A DNA stretch of 64,000 nucleotides from JAYOEY01 sp038116945 (GTDB taxonomy: Bacteria; Pseudomonadota; Alphaproteobacteria; MPNO01; UBA2964): positions 1-64,000 of the forward strand of contig JAYOEY010000010.1 of the NCBI GenBank assembly GCA_038116945.1. Reading direction: 5' to 3'. Below the pieces are notes generated by a model. The model made no database searches, had not been told where the DNA came from, and saw nothing but the letters and a program-made list of their open reading frames with translations. Both the position numbers and the translations under genes were made by a program. Each line of letters begins with the position of its first letter. Position 1 is the stretch's first letter. This document shows positions 28,706-37,605 of the stretch, piece by piece.

Positions 28706-31138
28706 ATGCCCGACGACGGACCAGGGAAGAGGACAGGAACGCGCTTCTCGGGGCTGGTGCGCTGGGGCGCCCTCGGGTTGCTGGTCCCGATCGCTTCGAT
28801 CGGCGCGGCGTTTCTGTTCCGGATCGACATTGCCGACGCCGTCGTCCGGCATCTGGTCGTCAAGGCCGGGTTTCCCGAGCCTGAATTCAGCATCGAACGT
28901 CTCGACCTTGACGGGCTGTCGGTGACCCGTATCTCCGCCGGCGAGTGGGGTTCGGTCGACCGGCTCGATCTCGACTATTCGCTGAACGGTCTCCTTGAGG
29001 GCCGCGTCGACCGCGTGAACATCGTCGCCCCGGTGGTTGATCTGGAGCGCCTGAAGGTCCGGAAAACCGGTGGAGGCGGCGGCGATTTCTCTCCGGACCG
29101 GCTGCCCCGCGTCGACATCCAGCGCGCCGATATACGCCTGTCTCAAGGGAGTTTCCGGGGCGACGCCAGCCTGCATCCGGCGAAGGACGACTCGGCGGCT
29201 GTGCGGCTTTCGGGCATGGCGGACGGGCGGTTCGGTACGGTGAAACTTTCGTTCGGCGGTGTCCTTCGCCGTAGCGCAGACGGCCGCTGGACCCTGTCCG
29301 GAAAGGCCGAGGCGGCCGCGGACAGGCTGTCGGCCGGCGAGGTCGCCGCGAACGGGCTTGCCGCATCGCTGCCGCTTTCGGCGACGGTCGCGGGCGCAGA
29401 CGCCTCTGTCGATTTCGAAAAAGGCGCGCGCGTGGCGCTGGACGCGCTGGCGGTGGGCGACAAGGCGCGGGGCCGCAATCTCGAACTCTCCCTGAGCGGA
29501 CGGTTCACCCCGGCGGGCGGGAAGGGAGTGGTTGGCCTCAGGGCGGAAGAAATCGCTGGCTTCGGCGGAGAGACCCGCGGGGCGCAGGCGGCTCTGCCGA
29601 TCCGGCTGGAAGCGGATCCCGACCGGCTGATGATGATGTTCGATTCCGGGGCGCGCCTGAAAATTCAGGACCTCAAATACAACGAGGGGCAGATACAGGC
29701 CTCGGGGTTTGAACTGGGCGTAACCGGGCCTACGACGGCGTATCTTTTGCGCAAGCCGGGCCAGGCGCTTCCCCTGGTTGGTTTGTGGCACGAGCTGGAA
29801 CTGCGATTGAGCGGCATTTCAACACAGACCGCCGGAACGGTACGGCTAAATCCGGGGCCTGCGACGTTCAGCGGAGAATATTCTCCGGACGATGGCTACA
29901 AGGGCCGTCTGAAGATCGAACGGGCCGGTCTTGCATCCGGGGAAGCGGAATTTCAGGGCGAGGATCTGGATATTCGCCTCTCGACCATGCAGTCGATCAT
30001 GCCCGCGATGCCACGGCACATGCCCTCGGTCACCGTCGATATCGGAGCGTTTCATCGGGTGCGGCCCCGGTCCGGCTCCTACCGGTTCGAGTCCAACGTA
30101 ACCTTTAAACCCGATGGAGGGCTGCTCCTGATCGGTGCGAATCTGGGGGTCGCGAAGGGGCAATTGCTGTCCCGGATCGTTGCCGTCCATGATCTTCGGA
30201 AGAAGCAGGCGACCGGCGATGTCATCGTGCCCGATATCCGGCTGGGGCCCGGCCATTTCTGGCCGTCAGGGCTTTTCCCGGCGATCGAGCCCTTTACGGA
30301 TGTCGGGGGACGGGTCGGCGGACGGGCCCGGATCACCTGGCGGGACGGGAAATTCGGCGGTGAGGCGGCGGTTAGAATCCGGAATTTAGGTGGAGCCTAT
30401 CAGGCTGCGCGCCTGGGTGGAGTCAACGGTACGGTCTCGTTGAAATCGCTGTTTCCCCCCGCAACAGACGGCTTTCAGACACTTCGCGTCGCCCGCATCG
30501 ATGCCGGCGCGACGCTGACGGACGCGTCCGTGAAGTTTGCGCTCAGCCCCGCGGGAATCCTGTCGATCGACCCGGCGGTTGCGGCGATTGCCGGCGGCAG
30601 GATCGAACTGACGGGGCGAAACATGGATCTCGCCTCGGAGCAGGCCGATATCGAAATTGCGATCGACGGTGTCCGGTTCTCCGAGGTGCCGGGACTCACC
30701 GCGCTTCAGGAATTCGACGCCACCGGGCGGATCGACGGCAGGATACCGGTGCGTATCGAAGGCGTGCGAACGACGATCAAGGGCGGGTATCTGAAATCCC
30801 GCGAAGGCGGCGTGCTGCGTCTCAGGTCGGAAGGCGTCAACCGGGCGCTTTCGGCGGGCGGCCCCCAGGTCGCCCTGATGCTAAAGGCGCTCGAGAATTT
30901 CTCCTACGAGACGCTCAGCGCCGGCATCGAAAAATCGTCCGACGGCGCGGCGACCGTCACGCTGCAAACGCTCGGGAACAACCCCGCCGTCGCCAACGGG
31001 CGCAAGTTCGATATCAACCTCAATCTGGAGACGAATCTGGACCGGCTGCTGGCGGTGGCAGCCGACTGGTACCGGTTGTCAGGCCGGGTGCTGAAGGATA
31101 TCGTCGGCAAAGAGAAATCCGGAGGGATTACCAGATAA
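28706..31138 (+). CDS. ydbH: YdbH-family AsmA-like envelope lipid-transport protein
   Basis: An 810-residue protein with one N-terminal membrane anchor (WGALGLLVPIASIGAAFLF, about residues 22-40) and a long beta-rich periplasmic part, ending with the YdbH-type region GGGVLRLRSEGVNRAL...ALENFSYETLSAGIEKSSDG...NLNLETNLDRLLAVAADWYRLS. In Escherichia coli YdbH bridges the inner membrane to the YnbE lipoprotein and helps move phospholipid to the outer membrane. Downstream genes encode matching YnbE and YdbL proteins, with a TAATG overlap to the first, which supports the assignment strongly. Confidence 0.85.
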   Translation: MPDDGPGKRTGTRFSGLVRWGALGLLVPIASIGAAFLFRIDIADAVVRHLVVKAGFPEPEFSIERLDLDGLSVTRISAGEWGSVDRLDLDYSLNGLLEGRVDRVNIVAPVVDLERLKVRKTGGGGGDFSPDRLPRVDIQRADIRLSQGSFRGDASLHPAKDDSAAVRLSGMADGRFGTVKLSFGGVLRRSADGRWTLSGKAEAAADRLSAGEVAANGLAASLPLSATVAGADASVDFEKGARVALDALAVGDKARGRNLELSLSGRFTPAGGKGVVGLRAEEIAGFGGETRGAQAALPIRLEADPDRLMMMFDSGARLKIQDLKYNEGQIQASGFELGVTGPTTAYLLRKPGQALPLVGLWHELELRLSGISTQTAGTVRLNPGPATFSGEYSPDDGYKGRLKIERAGLASGEAEFQGEDLDIRLSTMQSIMPAMPRHMPSVTVDIGAFHRVRPRSGSYRFESNVTFKPDGGLLLIGANLGVAKGQLLSRIVAVHDLRKKQATGDVIVPDIRLGPGHFWPSGLFPAIEPFTDVGGRVGGRARITWRDGKFGGEAAVRIRNLGGAYQAARLGGVNGTVSLKSLFPPATDGFQTLRVARIDAGATLTDASVKFALSPAGILSIDPAVAAIAGGRIELTGRNMDLASEQADIEIAIDGVRFSEVPGLTALQEFDATGRIDGRIPVRIEGVRTTIKGGYLKSREGGVLRLRSEGVNRALSAGGPQVALMLKALENFSYETLSAGIEKSSDGAATVTLQTLGNNPAVANGRKFDINLNLETNLDRLLAVAADWYRLSGRVLKDIVGKEKSGGITR

Positions 31139-31329
31139 TGGCGGCATTTCCACGTATGCTGGTTCTGACATTTGCGGCGGCGCTCGCAGCCTGCGCGCCC
31201 GAGGTGACCGTCAAGCCGCCTGAAAAGCCCATTACCATCAATCTCAACATCAAGCTCGACGCCGAGGTAAAGGTGAAGCTTGAGGAAAGCGCTGCGAAGG
31301 ACATCAGCGCCAACCCGGGTATTTTCTGA
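31138..31329 (+). CDS. ynbE: YnbE-family lipoprotein
   Basis: A 63-residue lipoprotein with signal and lipobox (LTFAAALAAC, cysteine near residue 20) followed by the YnbE hallmark PEKPITINLNIKLDAEVKVKLEE. In E. coli YnbE stacks as beta-strands onto the YdbH C-terminus to form an intermembrane bridge at the outer membrane. The start overlaps the ydbH stop (TAATG), and the gene is close to the typical size of the family. Confidence 0.88.
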   Translation: MAAFPRMLVLTFAAALAACAPEVTVKPPEKPITINLNIKLDAEVKVKLEESAAKDISANPGIF

Positions 31330-31331
31330 CG

Positions 31332-31721
31332 ATGCAAAGCCTCGATCTCATCATGCCGAAAATTTCGTTCCGGTTTCCTGCCGCCCTGTGGCGGTTTTCC
31401 GTCGCGGCATTCGTCGCGGCCTGCGTTCTGGTCTGCGGCGCAACCGACGTCTCCGCTCAGTCGCTCGATGCGGCCCGGGCATCCGGCGTGGTGGGCGAGC
31501 GGGCCGACGGCTATGCGGTGATCCGGGGTGATGCTTCCCCCGAAATCAGGAACCTGGTCGATCGCGTCAACGGCGAACGCCGGAGAATCTACACCGAACG
31601 GGCCCGTCAGCAGCGCGTCTCTCCCGCTCAGGTCGGCGCCGTCTATGCCGGAAGCATCGCGTCACGCGCGCCGAAGGGAACCTGGATACAGGATTCCTCG
31701 GGCGGCTGGCGGCGCAAGTAA
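31332..31721 (+). CDS. ydbL: YdbL-family (DUF1318) periplasmic protein
   Basis: A 129-residue protein with a signal peptide ending near VSAQS (about residue 43) and the DUF1318/YdbL pattern SLDAARASGVVGERADGYAVI...VDRVNGERRRIYTERARQ...VGAVYAGSI, ending in a GTWIQDSSGGWRRK tail. YdbL is proposed to regulate or prevent misassembly of the YdbH-YnbE bridge. It starts two bases after the ynbE stop. An inner ATG at 31353 would still leave a full signal peptide and could be the true start. Confidence 0.85.
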   Translation: MQSLDLIMPKISFRFPAALWRFSVAAFVAACVLVCGATDVSAQSLDAARASGVVGERADGYAVIRGDASPEIRNLVDRVNGERRRIYTERARQQRVSPAQVGAVYAGSIASRAPKGTWIQDSSGGWRRK

Positions 31722-31835
31722 GATCGCCGCCGTTTCCGGGACCTTCCCATAGAATTTCTCGACATCGTTCCCGGCGTCTCGCCGTGGACATTCATCGGGC
31801 TGACCGTCCTGAGCGGCTTTACCGGCGCGTTCGGC

Positions 31836-32519
31836 GTGGTCGCGGGGCTGGGGGGCGGCGTCCTGCTGATCGGCGTGCTGGCGACGATCTTTCCGCCGGC
31901 GGTGGTTGTGCCGCTGCATGGCGCGGTGCTGCTCGGCACCAATCTCGGCCGCGCGATCATGATGAGAAAGGAAGTCCTGCGTCATCTGCTGCCGGCCTTC
32001 ATGTCGGGTGCGCTGCTGGGGGCGATTATCGGCGGCAACGTGGTCGTCTCGTTGCCCATCGGCATCCTGCAGACCATCCTCGGCGCGTTTATCCTCTACC
32101 TCTGCTGGTTTCAGCCGCCTGCGGCGATGACATACTCGCCGCGCAAGTTCTTTGCGCTCGGCGCGGGCGGCACGCTGCTGGGGTTTTTCGTCGGCGCCAG
32201 CGGATCGCTGATGGCGCCGTTCGTCGCCGCCGCCTGTCCCGACCGGCAGCAGTTCGTCGCCACCCATGCCTTCCTGATGACTTTTGTCCACGGGCTGAAG
32301 ATTCTGGTCTTCGGCTTCCTCGGCTTCGCCGTGGCGGACTACCTGCCGCTGATCCTGCCGATGATCGCCATGTCGATCGTCGGTTCCTGGTTCGGCCGGA
32401 TCGCGCTCCGACGCATGCCGGAACATCTGTTCCGCCGCATCTTCCAGATCGTGCTTTCGCTGCTGGCCGTCCGCCTGCTGTGGTCGGGCGCGGAAAAGTC
32501 CGGGTGGCTCAATTTCTGA
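31836..32519 (+). CDS. TauE/SafE-family sulfite/anion exporter; true start probably upstream
   Basis: At least 227 residues of a polytopic TauE/SafE protein (VAGLGGGVLLIGVLATIFPP, GAVLLGTNLGRA, GFFVGASGSLMAPFVAA, VHGLKILVFGFLGF). The family exports sulfite, sulfoacetate or similar anions. The first ordinary start codon is this GTG, which lacks a ribosome site and cuts off the first helix. In-frame codons upstream encode a good N-terminus, IEFLDIVPGVSPWTFIGLTV and SGFTGAFG, beginning at an ATA codon at 31749; the next in-frame stop is at 31719. So translation may use a rare start codon, or the base call at the start is wrong. Confidence 0.85.
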   Translation: MVAGLGGGVLLIGVLATIFPPAVVVPLHGAVLLGTNLGRAIMMRKEVLRHLLPAFMSGALLGAIIGGNVVVSLPIGILQTILGAFILYLCWFQPPAAMTYSPRKFFALGAGGTLLGFFVGASGSLMAPFVAAACPDRQQFVATHAFLMTFVHGLKILVFGFLGFAVADYLPLILPMIAMSIVGSWFGRIALRRMPEHLFRRIFQIVLSLLAVRLLWSGAEKSGWLNF

Positions 32520-32531
32520 GCGCCTGCCGCT

Positions 32532-33980
32532 TTACGGTTTCGGCAGTGCGTCGAGCCGCGCCTTGACGTCGGCATGTTGCGGCGACGATGGGTCGAGCAG
32601 CCCGAGCAGTCTGGTGAAGCGTTCCCGGGCACCCTTCACGTCGCCGGCTTTCGCCAGGGCGTTCGCGGTAAACCACAGCGCCGGTCCGTGGTTCGGCTGC
32701 ATCTTCAATAGCCGGTCGGACACTTCCACGAGTTTTGGCGGGATCGGGTTTTCCGGGTTCGAGGCGCGCGCGATGGCCTCGGCGTACTGTCCGAGGATTT
32801 CCGCGTCGTCGGGCTTGAGCGCCGACGCGCGTTCGAACGCATCGCGCGCCTTTGCCCGCTCGCCGAGAACCCCGTAGGACCGTGCGAGGCGCAGCCAGCC
32901 GGCGAGATTGTCCGGGTCGGACTTCATCTTTTCGGCGAGCCCCTCGACCATGCCCCGGATCATCGCCTGCCGGTCGCCGGTCGACATCTGCTGTGCCGCC
33001 TGCATCTGTTCCGCCGTCGGGTTGCCGGGCGCGGCGCCGGACGGTTTCGGCTCGGCTGCCGCCGCCGGTCTGCCTGTCGCCTGTTGCGCTTCAGCGACCA
33101 TCGTTGCCAGCCGTTCCGTGGAGATGCCGGCCTTGCGCGCGAACTCGGAAATTCGTGCGCCCAGCGTTCTCCGCCATTCGGCATCCGGCGGCGTTTCCGC
33201 TTCGAGCGCCAGCCACTGACGCAACGCCTCTTCCGTCTTGCCGGACTGATACTCCGCCAGCCCCGCATAGTACCGCGCGCGCGGTTCTTTCGGATCGAGC
33301 GCCAGCGCTTCCGACAGGGCGATCTTGGCAACCGGGACGACCTTGCCCCCTGCGGCGAAGATGATGGTCTCGGCGTAGCGGGCGCGGAGCCCCGCATCCC
33401 TGGGCGCGAGCATCACCACGCGCTGGAAGGCGGCGACAGCCTCTTTGTAACGGCCGGTGGTGGCGAGGCTGTTGGCGTAGAGCGACCAGCCGCGCAGATC
33501 GTCCGGGCGGGATTCGAGGGTCTTCGCCAGCCGCGCGATCAGCTCCGCTTCGGAGGCTTGCGGAGCCGTGCCACCCGGCGCCGGGTGCTCGGCGCGGACT
33601 TCCTGCGCGGGGCGGCCGGGCAGGGCGGGCGATCCGAGAACGGCGTAGAGGGCAAGCGCGCAGGCGGGTACAGCCAGCGCGACCGCGAGGCCCGAAAATT
33701 CAGCCGGTGCACTGCGGATTCTTTCTTCTTCCGCCTGCTCCTGCGCCGCCTTCTCCGCAGCGAGCAATCGCCTGGCGATCTCGGTGCGGGCGGTCTCTGC
33801 CTCGCCGGCGGAAATTTCGCCCCGCTCGATGTCCCGGTCGAGTTCGGAGAGCTGGTCGCGGTAGACCTGGCTGTCATAGGCGGCGCGCGACGGTTTGGGG
33901 CGTCCCGGCCTGAGCAGCGGCAGGGCAAGCGCAACGCCGGCTGCCAGCGCCAGCGCGCCGATGGCGATCCAAACGGTCAT
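32532..33980 (-). CDS. ccmI: Cytochrome c maturation protein CcmI (CycH)
   Basis: A 482-residue protein with two N-terminal membrane spans (VWIAIGALALAAGVALALPLL and LAVALAVPACALALYAVLG) separated by a leucine-zipper-like cytoplasmic loop (YRDQLSELDRDIERGEISAGEAE), then a periplasmic TPR domain with several 34-residue repeats (GWSLYANSLATTGRYKEAVAAFQRVV, LAGWLRLARSYGVLGERAKARDAFERA). CcmI binds the C-terminus of apocytochrome c and delivers it to CcmFH. The start ATG overlaps the ccmH stop as ATGA. Last gene of the ccm operon. Confidence 0.93.
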   Translation of the reverse strand: MTVWIAIGALALAAGVALALPLLRPGRPKPSRAAYDSQVYRDQLSELDRDIERGEISAGEAETARTEIARRLLAAEKAAQEQAEEERIRSAPAEFSGLAVALAVPACALALYAVLGSPALPGRPAQEVRAEHPAPGGTAPQASEAELIARLAKTLESRPDDLRGWSLYANSLATTGRYKEAVAAFQRVVMLAPRDAGLRARYAETIIFAAGGKVVPVAKIALSEALALDPKEPRARYYAGLAEYQSGKTEEALRQWLALEAETPPDAEWRRTLGARISEFARKAGISTERLATMVAEAQQATGRPAAAAEPKPSGAAPGNPTAEQMQAAQQMSTGDRQAMIRGMVEGLAEKMKSDPDNLAGWLRLARSYGVLGERAKARDAFERASALKPDDAEILGQYAEAIARASNPENPIPPKLVEVSDRLLKMQPNHGPALWFTANALAKAGDVKGARERFTRLLGLLDPSSPQHADVKARLDALPKP

Positions 33981-34441
33981 TTGCCGTCTTCCGCCTTGAG
34001 CAGCGCGTCGAGCCGCGCCCGTTCTTCCTCGGTCAGGCTGTCTTCCTTTTCGGGAGGCTCCCGCCGCCGGTACCAGATGGCGAGCCCGATGATGCCCAGC
34101 ACCAGCAGCCCGACCGGCGCTCCCCACAGAACGAGAGTGGATGATTTCACCGGCGGCCGGAGCAGCACGAAATCGCCGTAGCGCGACACGACATACTTGA
34201 ACACCTGCTCGTCGGTGTCGCCTGCCGACAACCGCTCGCGCACGATGACGCGCAGGTCGCGCGCCAGATCGGCGTTCGAGTCGTCGATCGACTGGTTCTG
34301 ACAGACGAGACAGCGCAGTTCGCGGCTGATGTCGCGCGCGCGCGCCTCAAGAGCCGGGTCCTTGAGAATTTCGTTCGGTTCGACCGCGACCGCAGGCGCG
34401 GCCAGGATCAGACCGATCAGGATGAAAACAGCGCGCCTCAT
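33977..34441 (-). CDS. ccmH: Cytochrome c maturation protein CcmH (CcmL/CycL)
   Basis: A 154-residue thiol-disulfide protein with a signal peptide ending AVAV, the redox motif LRCLVCQNQSI (C-x-x-C at about 43-46), a C-terminal membrane anchor (LVLWGAPVGLLVLGIIGLAIWY) and a charged cytoplasmic tail. With CcmG it reduces the haem-binding cysteines of apocytochrome c and takes part in the CcmFHI ligase. Overlaps ccmG by four bases upstream and ccmI by four bases downstream. Confidence 0.96.
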   Translation of the reverse strand: MRRAVFILIGLILAAPAVAVEPNEILKDPALEARARDISRELRCLVCQNQSIDDSNADLARDLRVIVRERLSAGDTDEQVFKYVVSRYGDFVLLRPPVKSSTLVLWGAPVGLLVLGIIGLAIWYRRREPPEKEDSLTEEERARLDALLKAEDGK

Positions 34442-34995
34442 CCGTTCTCCGCCCCCAGCTTTTTCAGCAATGGATATATTTTCGCATCGAGGTCCCGCGG
34501 CATGATCGGGCCGACATGGCGGTAGCGCACGATACCTTTCTTATCGACCACGAAAGTTTCGGGATAGCCGTAGACGCCCCAGTCGATGGATGTCCGTCCG
34601 GCCTGATCGGCTCCCAGCGCCTGGAACGGATTGCCCAACTCGGCAAGGAAGGCGAGGGCGGCTTCCGGCCGATCCTTGTAGTTGACGCCGTAGAGCTTCA
34701 CCCCTTCGCGGGCAAGCCGCATCAGCACCGGATGCTCAAGACGGCAGGGCGGGCACCATGACGCCCAGATATTGACCAGCGCGACCTTTCCCCTGATCTG
34801 TTCGCTTTTCAGACCGGGCCCGTTCCCCTCCACCGGCGGCAGATCGAGCGCCGGCGCGGGTTTGCCGATCAGCGCCGACGGCAGATCGGAAATGTTCTTG
34901 CCGCCGCTGATCTCCGACAGGTGGACGCCGAAGATCGTGGCGAGCACCAGAAAGGCCGCGACGGGGATAAGAAATCGTGGTTGAAGCGCTTTCAA
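34438..34995 (-). CDS. ccmG: Thiol:disulfide interchange protein CcmG (DsbE)
   Basis: A membrane-anchored thioredoxin (185 residues from the TTG at 34995) with N-terminal anchor RFLIPVAAFLVLATIFGVHL, the active site WASWCPPCRLEHP, and the Ccm-specific YGVNYKD and cis-proline region YGYPETFVVDKKG. It keeps CcmH and apocytochrome c thiols reduced in the periplasm. The TTG start is two bases after the ccmF stop and gives the usual short N-terminus; an ATG at 35037 would add 14 residues and overlap ccmF by 41 bases. Confidence 0.93.
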   Translation of the reverse strand: MKALQPRFLIPVAAFLVLATIFGVHLSEISGGKNISDLPSALIGKPAPALDLPPVEGNGPGLKSEQIRGKVALVNIWASWCPPCRLEHPVLMRLAREGVKLYGVNYKDRPEAALAFLAELGNPFQALGADQAGRTSIDWGVYGYPETFVVDKKGIVRYRHVGPIMPRDLDAKIYPLLKKLGAENG

Positions 34996-34996
34996 T

Positions 34997-36982
34997 TCAG
35001 GCGCTCTCGGTCGCCGTCGCTGCGGGGACCGCAGCACGCCTCGGCGCGCCGACCCGATGCCGCCGGTCGGTCAGAGAAACCAGTCCGCCGAGCGCCATGA
35101 ACACCGCGCCGATCCAGATCCAGGCGACCAGCGGGTTAAAATAGATGCGGGTGCTCCAACCGCCGCCTTCGGCCCGCTCGCCGAGAACGGTATAGAGATC
35201 GCCGGCGGCCGTGTAGTGAATCCCGGCTTCTGTCGTTTGGTTGCGTTCTGCGGGGTAGTCGCGCTTCTCCGGATGCAGCGTTGTGACCAGCTTGCCGTCG
35301 CGCATCACTTTGAAGGTGCCGCGAATGCCGTCCCAGTTGGGGCCTTTCACCGGTCCGGCCCCTTCGAAGACGACCTCGTAGGGACCTACCGAAAGCCGGT
35401 CTCCCGCGCGCATGTGCTGGATATGCTCGTCCTGCCAGGCCGACGAGGCGGTGATGCCGGCGACGGTCAGCCCCAGCGCGCCATGGGCGATCACCATGCC
35501 CCAGGCCGAGCGCGGCAGACCCGCCGCGCGGCGTAGCGAGTTAGAGAGAGAGCCGCGGAACAGCGCGATGCGCTCGGCCAGCTCGACCGCCGAGCCCACC
35601 ACCAGCCAGGCCGCGAGTCCCAGCCCGAGCGCCGCGAGGATATTCTTGATGCCCATGAACAGCGCGACCGCCACCGTGACGATCAGCGCCGCGGCAAAGG
35701 CCGCCCAGAGACGGCCGAGAACGCCCTTCAGGTCGCTGCGCTTCCAGCTCATCATTGCTCCTGCGACGCAGGCGATCAGCACCGGCGCCATCAGCGGCAC
35801 GAAGGTCGCGTTGAAGAACGGCGCGCCGACCGACACCTTGCCGCCGCCGAACGCTTCGAGGATCAGCGGGTACAGCGTTCCCAGCGTCACCACGGCGGCG
35901 CCGGTGGTCAGCATTAAATTGTTGAACACCAGCGCACCCTCGCGCGAGATCGGCGCGAACAGCCCGCCGCCCTTGAGCTGGGGCGCGCGGACGGCGTAGA
36001 GCGTCAGCGATCCGCCGATGACGATGACCAGCAGGCCGAGGATGTAGACGCCGCGCTCCGGGTCGCTGGCAAAGGCGTGGACCGAGCTGAGAACGCCCGA
36101 GCGCACCAGGAAGGTTCCCAGCAGCGATGTCGAAAAGGCGAGGATGGCGAGCAGGACGGTCCAGCTTTTCAGCGCGTCGCGCTTTTCCACCACGATCGCG
36201 GAATGCAGCAGGGCGGTGCCGACCAGCCACGGGATGAAGGACGCGTTTTCAACCGGATCCCAGAACCACCAGCCGCCCCAGCCGAGTTCGTAATAGGCCC
36301 ACCAGCTTCCCATCGCGATACCGACGGTAAGCGCGCACCAGGCGGCGAGCGTCCAGGGTCGGACCCATCTCGCCCACGCGGCGTCCACCCGTCCCTCGAT
36401 CAGGGCGGCGACGGCGAAGGAAAACGCCATCGAGAAACCGACATAGCCGAGATAGAGGAACGGCGGATGGAAGGCGAGGCCCGGGTCCTGCAGGATCGGG
36501 TTGAGCCCGTTGCCTTCGAACGGCGCCGGCGACAGGCGCTCGAAGGGGTTTGACGTCCAGATTATGAAGGACAGGAATCCGGCGCCGATCAGCCCCTGAA
36601 TGGCAAGCACTCGGGCGCGCAGCCCCGGCGGCAGATTGCCGCCCGAAACCGCGACGGCGAGCCCGAACAGCGCCAGGATCAGGACCCACAGCACCATCGA
36701 ACCTTCGTGATTGCCCCACACGCCGGAGATCTTGTAGAGCATCGGCTTCAGCGTGTGCGAATTCGTGGCGACATTGACGACCGAGAAATCGGACACGACG
36801 TAGGAATGCATCAGTGCCGCAAACGCGATCAGTACCAGAACGAACTGGGCTGTCGCCGACGTGCGCGCCATCTCCATCATGCCCTGATGGCCGCGCGCGG
36901 CGCCGACCAGCGGCACCACGCCTTGCGCGCAGGAAACGATAAAGGCGAGAACCAGGGAAAACAGGCCGATTTCGGGGATCAT
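34997..36982 (-). CDS. ccmF: Haem lyase subunit CcmF
   Basis: A 661-residue polytopic protein of the haem-handling family with about 15 membrane spans. The WWD domain GWGGWWFWDPVENASFIPWL near residue 230-250 is intact, with the flanking periplasmic histidines (HPPFLYLGYVGF and WGNHEGSMVLW regions). It ligates haem, received from CcmE, to the CxxCH thiols of apocytochrome c together with CcmH and CcmI. Its start overlaps the ccmE stop by four bases. Confidence 0.97.
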   Translation of the reverse strand: MIPEIGLFSLVLAFIVSCAQGVVPLVGAARGHQGMMEMARTSATAQFVLVLIAFAALMHSYVVSDFSVVNVATNSHTLKPMLYKISGVWGNHEGSMVLWVLILALFGLAVAVSGGNLPPGLRARVLAIQGLIGAGFLSFIIWTSNPFERLSPAPFEGNGLNPILQDPGLAFHPPFLYLGYVGFSMAFSFAVAALIEGRVDAAWARWVRPWTLAAWCALTVGIAMGSWWAYYELGWGGWWFWDPVENASFIPWLVGTALLHSAIVVEKRDALKSWTVLLAILAFSTSLLGTFLVRSGVLSSVHAFASDPERGVYILGLLVIVIGGSLTLYAVRAPQLKGGGLFAPISREGALVFNNLMLTTGAAVVTLGTLYPLILEAFGGGKVSVGAPFFNATFVPLMAPVLIACVAGAMMSWKRSDLKGVLGRLWAAFAAALIVTVAVALFMGIKNILAALGLGLAAWLVVGSAVELAERIALFRGSLSNSLRRAAGLPRSAWGMVIAHGALGLTVAGITASSAWQDEHIQHMRAGDRLSVGPYEVVFEGAGPVKGPNWDGIRGTFKVMRDGKLVTTLHPEKRDYPAERNQTTEAGIHYTAAGDLYTVLGERAEGGGWSTRIYFNPLVAWIWIGAVFMALGGLVSLTDRRHRVGAPRRAAVPAATATESA

Positions 36983-37425
36983 TTTTTCTCGTTGCCTTTC
37001 CAGTGTCCGGCCTTTTTCAGCGCATCGGCTACTTCGGGCGGCATGTAGTTCTCGTCATGCTTGGCCAGCACCTCGTCAGCGCGAAACGTTCCGGTGTCCT
37101 GAAACCGGCCTTCCGCCACGACGCCCTGTCCTTCGCGAAACAGATCGGGCAGGACGCCCTTGTAGGAAACCTGAACGGTGTTGGCCGTGTCGGTGACGGA
37201 GAATACGGTCGTCACCCCGTCCTTGCTCTTCTCGACGCTGCCCTGCTTGACGATGCCGCCGACGCGAAGCCGCCGGTCGGTCGGCGCTTTCTTCTCCACC
37301 AGGTCGGTCGGGCTGTAAAAGAAGACGATGCTGTCCTCAAGCGCCGTCAGCACCAGCGCGGCGGCGACGCCGAGCGTCAGCAACCCCATGGCGATGACGC
37401 CCATGCGCCGCTGTTTCCGGTTCAT
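36979..37425 (-). CDS. ccmE: Haem chaperone CcmE
   Basis: A 148-residue membrane-anchored periplasmic OB-fold protein. The anchor is MGLLTLGVAAALVLTAL (about 13-29), and the covalent haem-binding histidine lies in VLAKHDENYMPPEV near residue 122, identical in form to the E. coli site, including the downstream tyrosine. It receives haem from CcmC and passes it to CcmF. The start overlaps the ccmD stop as ATGA. Confidence 0.97.
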   Translation of the reverse strand: MNRKQRRMGVIAMGLLTLGVAAALVLTALEDSIVFFYSPTDLVEKKAPTDRRLRVGGIVKQGSVEKSKDGVTTVFSVTDTANTVQVSYKGVLPDLFREGQGVVAEGRFQDTGTFRADEVLAKHDENYMPPEVADALKKAGHWKGNEKK

Positions 37426-37601
37426 GATGAGTTTCCTCCGCCGCGCCGGGGAGAGGTCTTTTCGAGTGCATCCACTTCGCGTTCCCTTGCTCTCAGCGAC
37501 CGCAGGCTGACGAACAGAAAACCGCCGAGAACGACGGCGGCCATGCCGTAGACCGGCCAGATAAAGGCGGCATGTCCGCCCATTGCGAAAAATTCCGCCA
37601 T
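37422..37601 (-). CDS. ccmD: Haem exporter accessory protein CcmD
   Basis: A 59-residue single-pass protein beginning MAEFFAMGGHAAFIWPVYGM, then the helix AAVVLGGFLFVSLRSLRARE and a charged tail. The 'HAAFIWPVYG' opening is the CcmD signature. CcmD aids release of haem-loaded CcmE from the CcmABC complex. It lies four bases after ccmC and overlaps ccmE by four bases, exactly where ccmD is expected. Confidence 0.93.
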   Translation of the reverse strand: MAEFFAMGGHAAFIWPVYGMAAVVLGGFLFVSLRSLRAREREVDALEKTSPRRGGGNSS

Positions 37602-37605
37602 CTCG

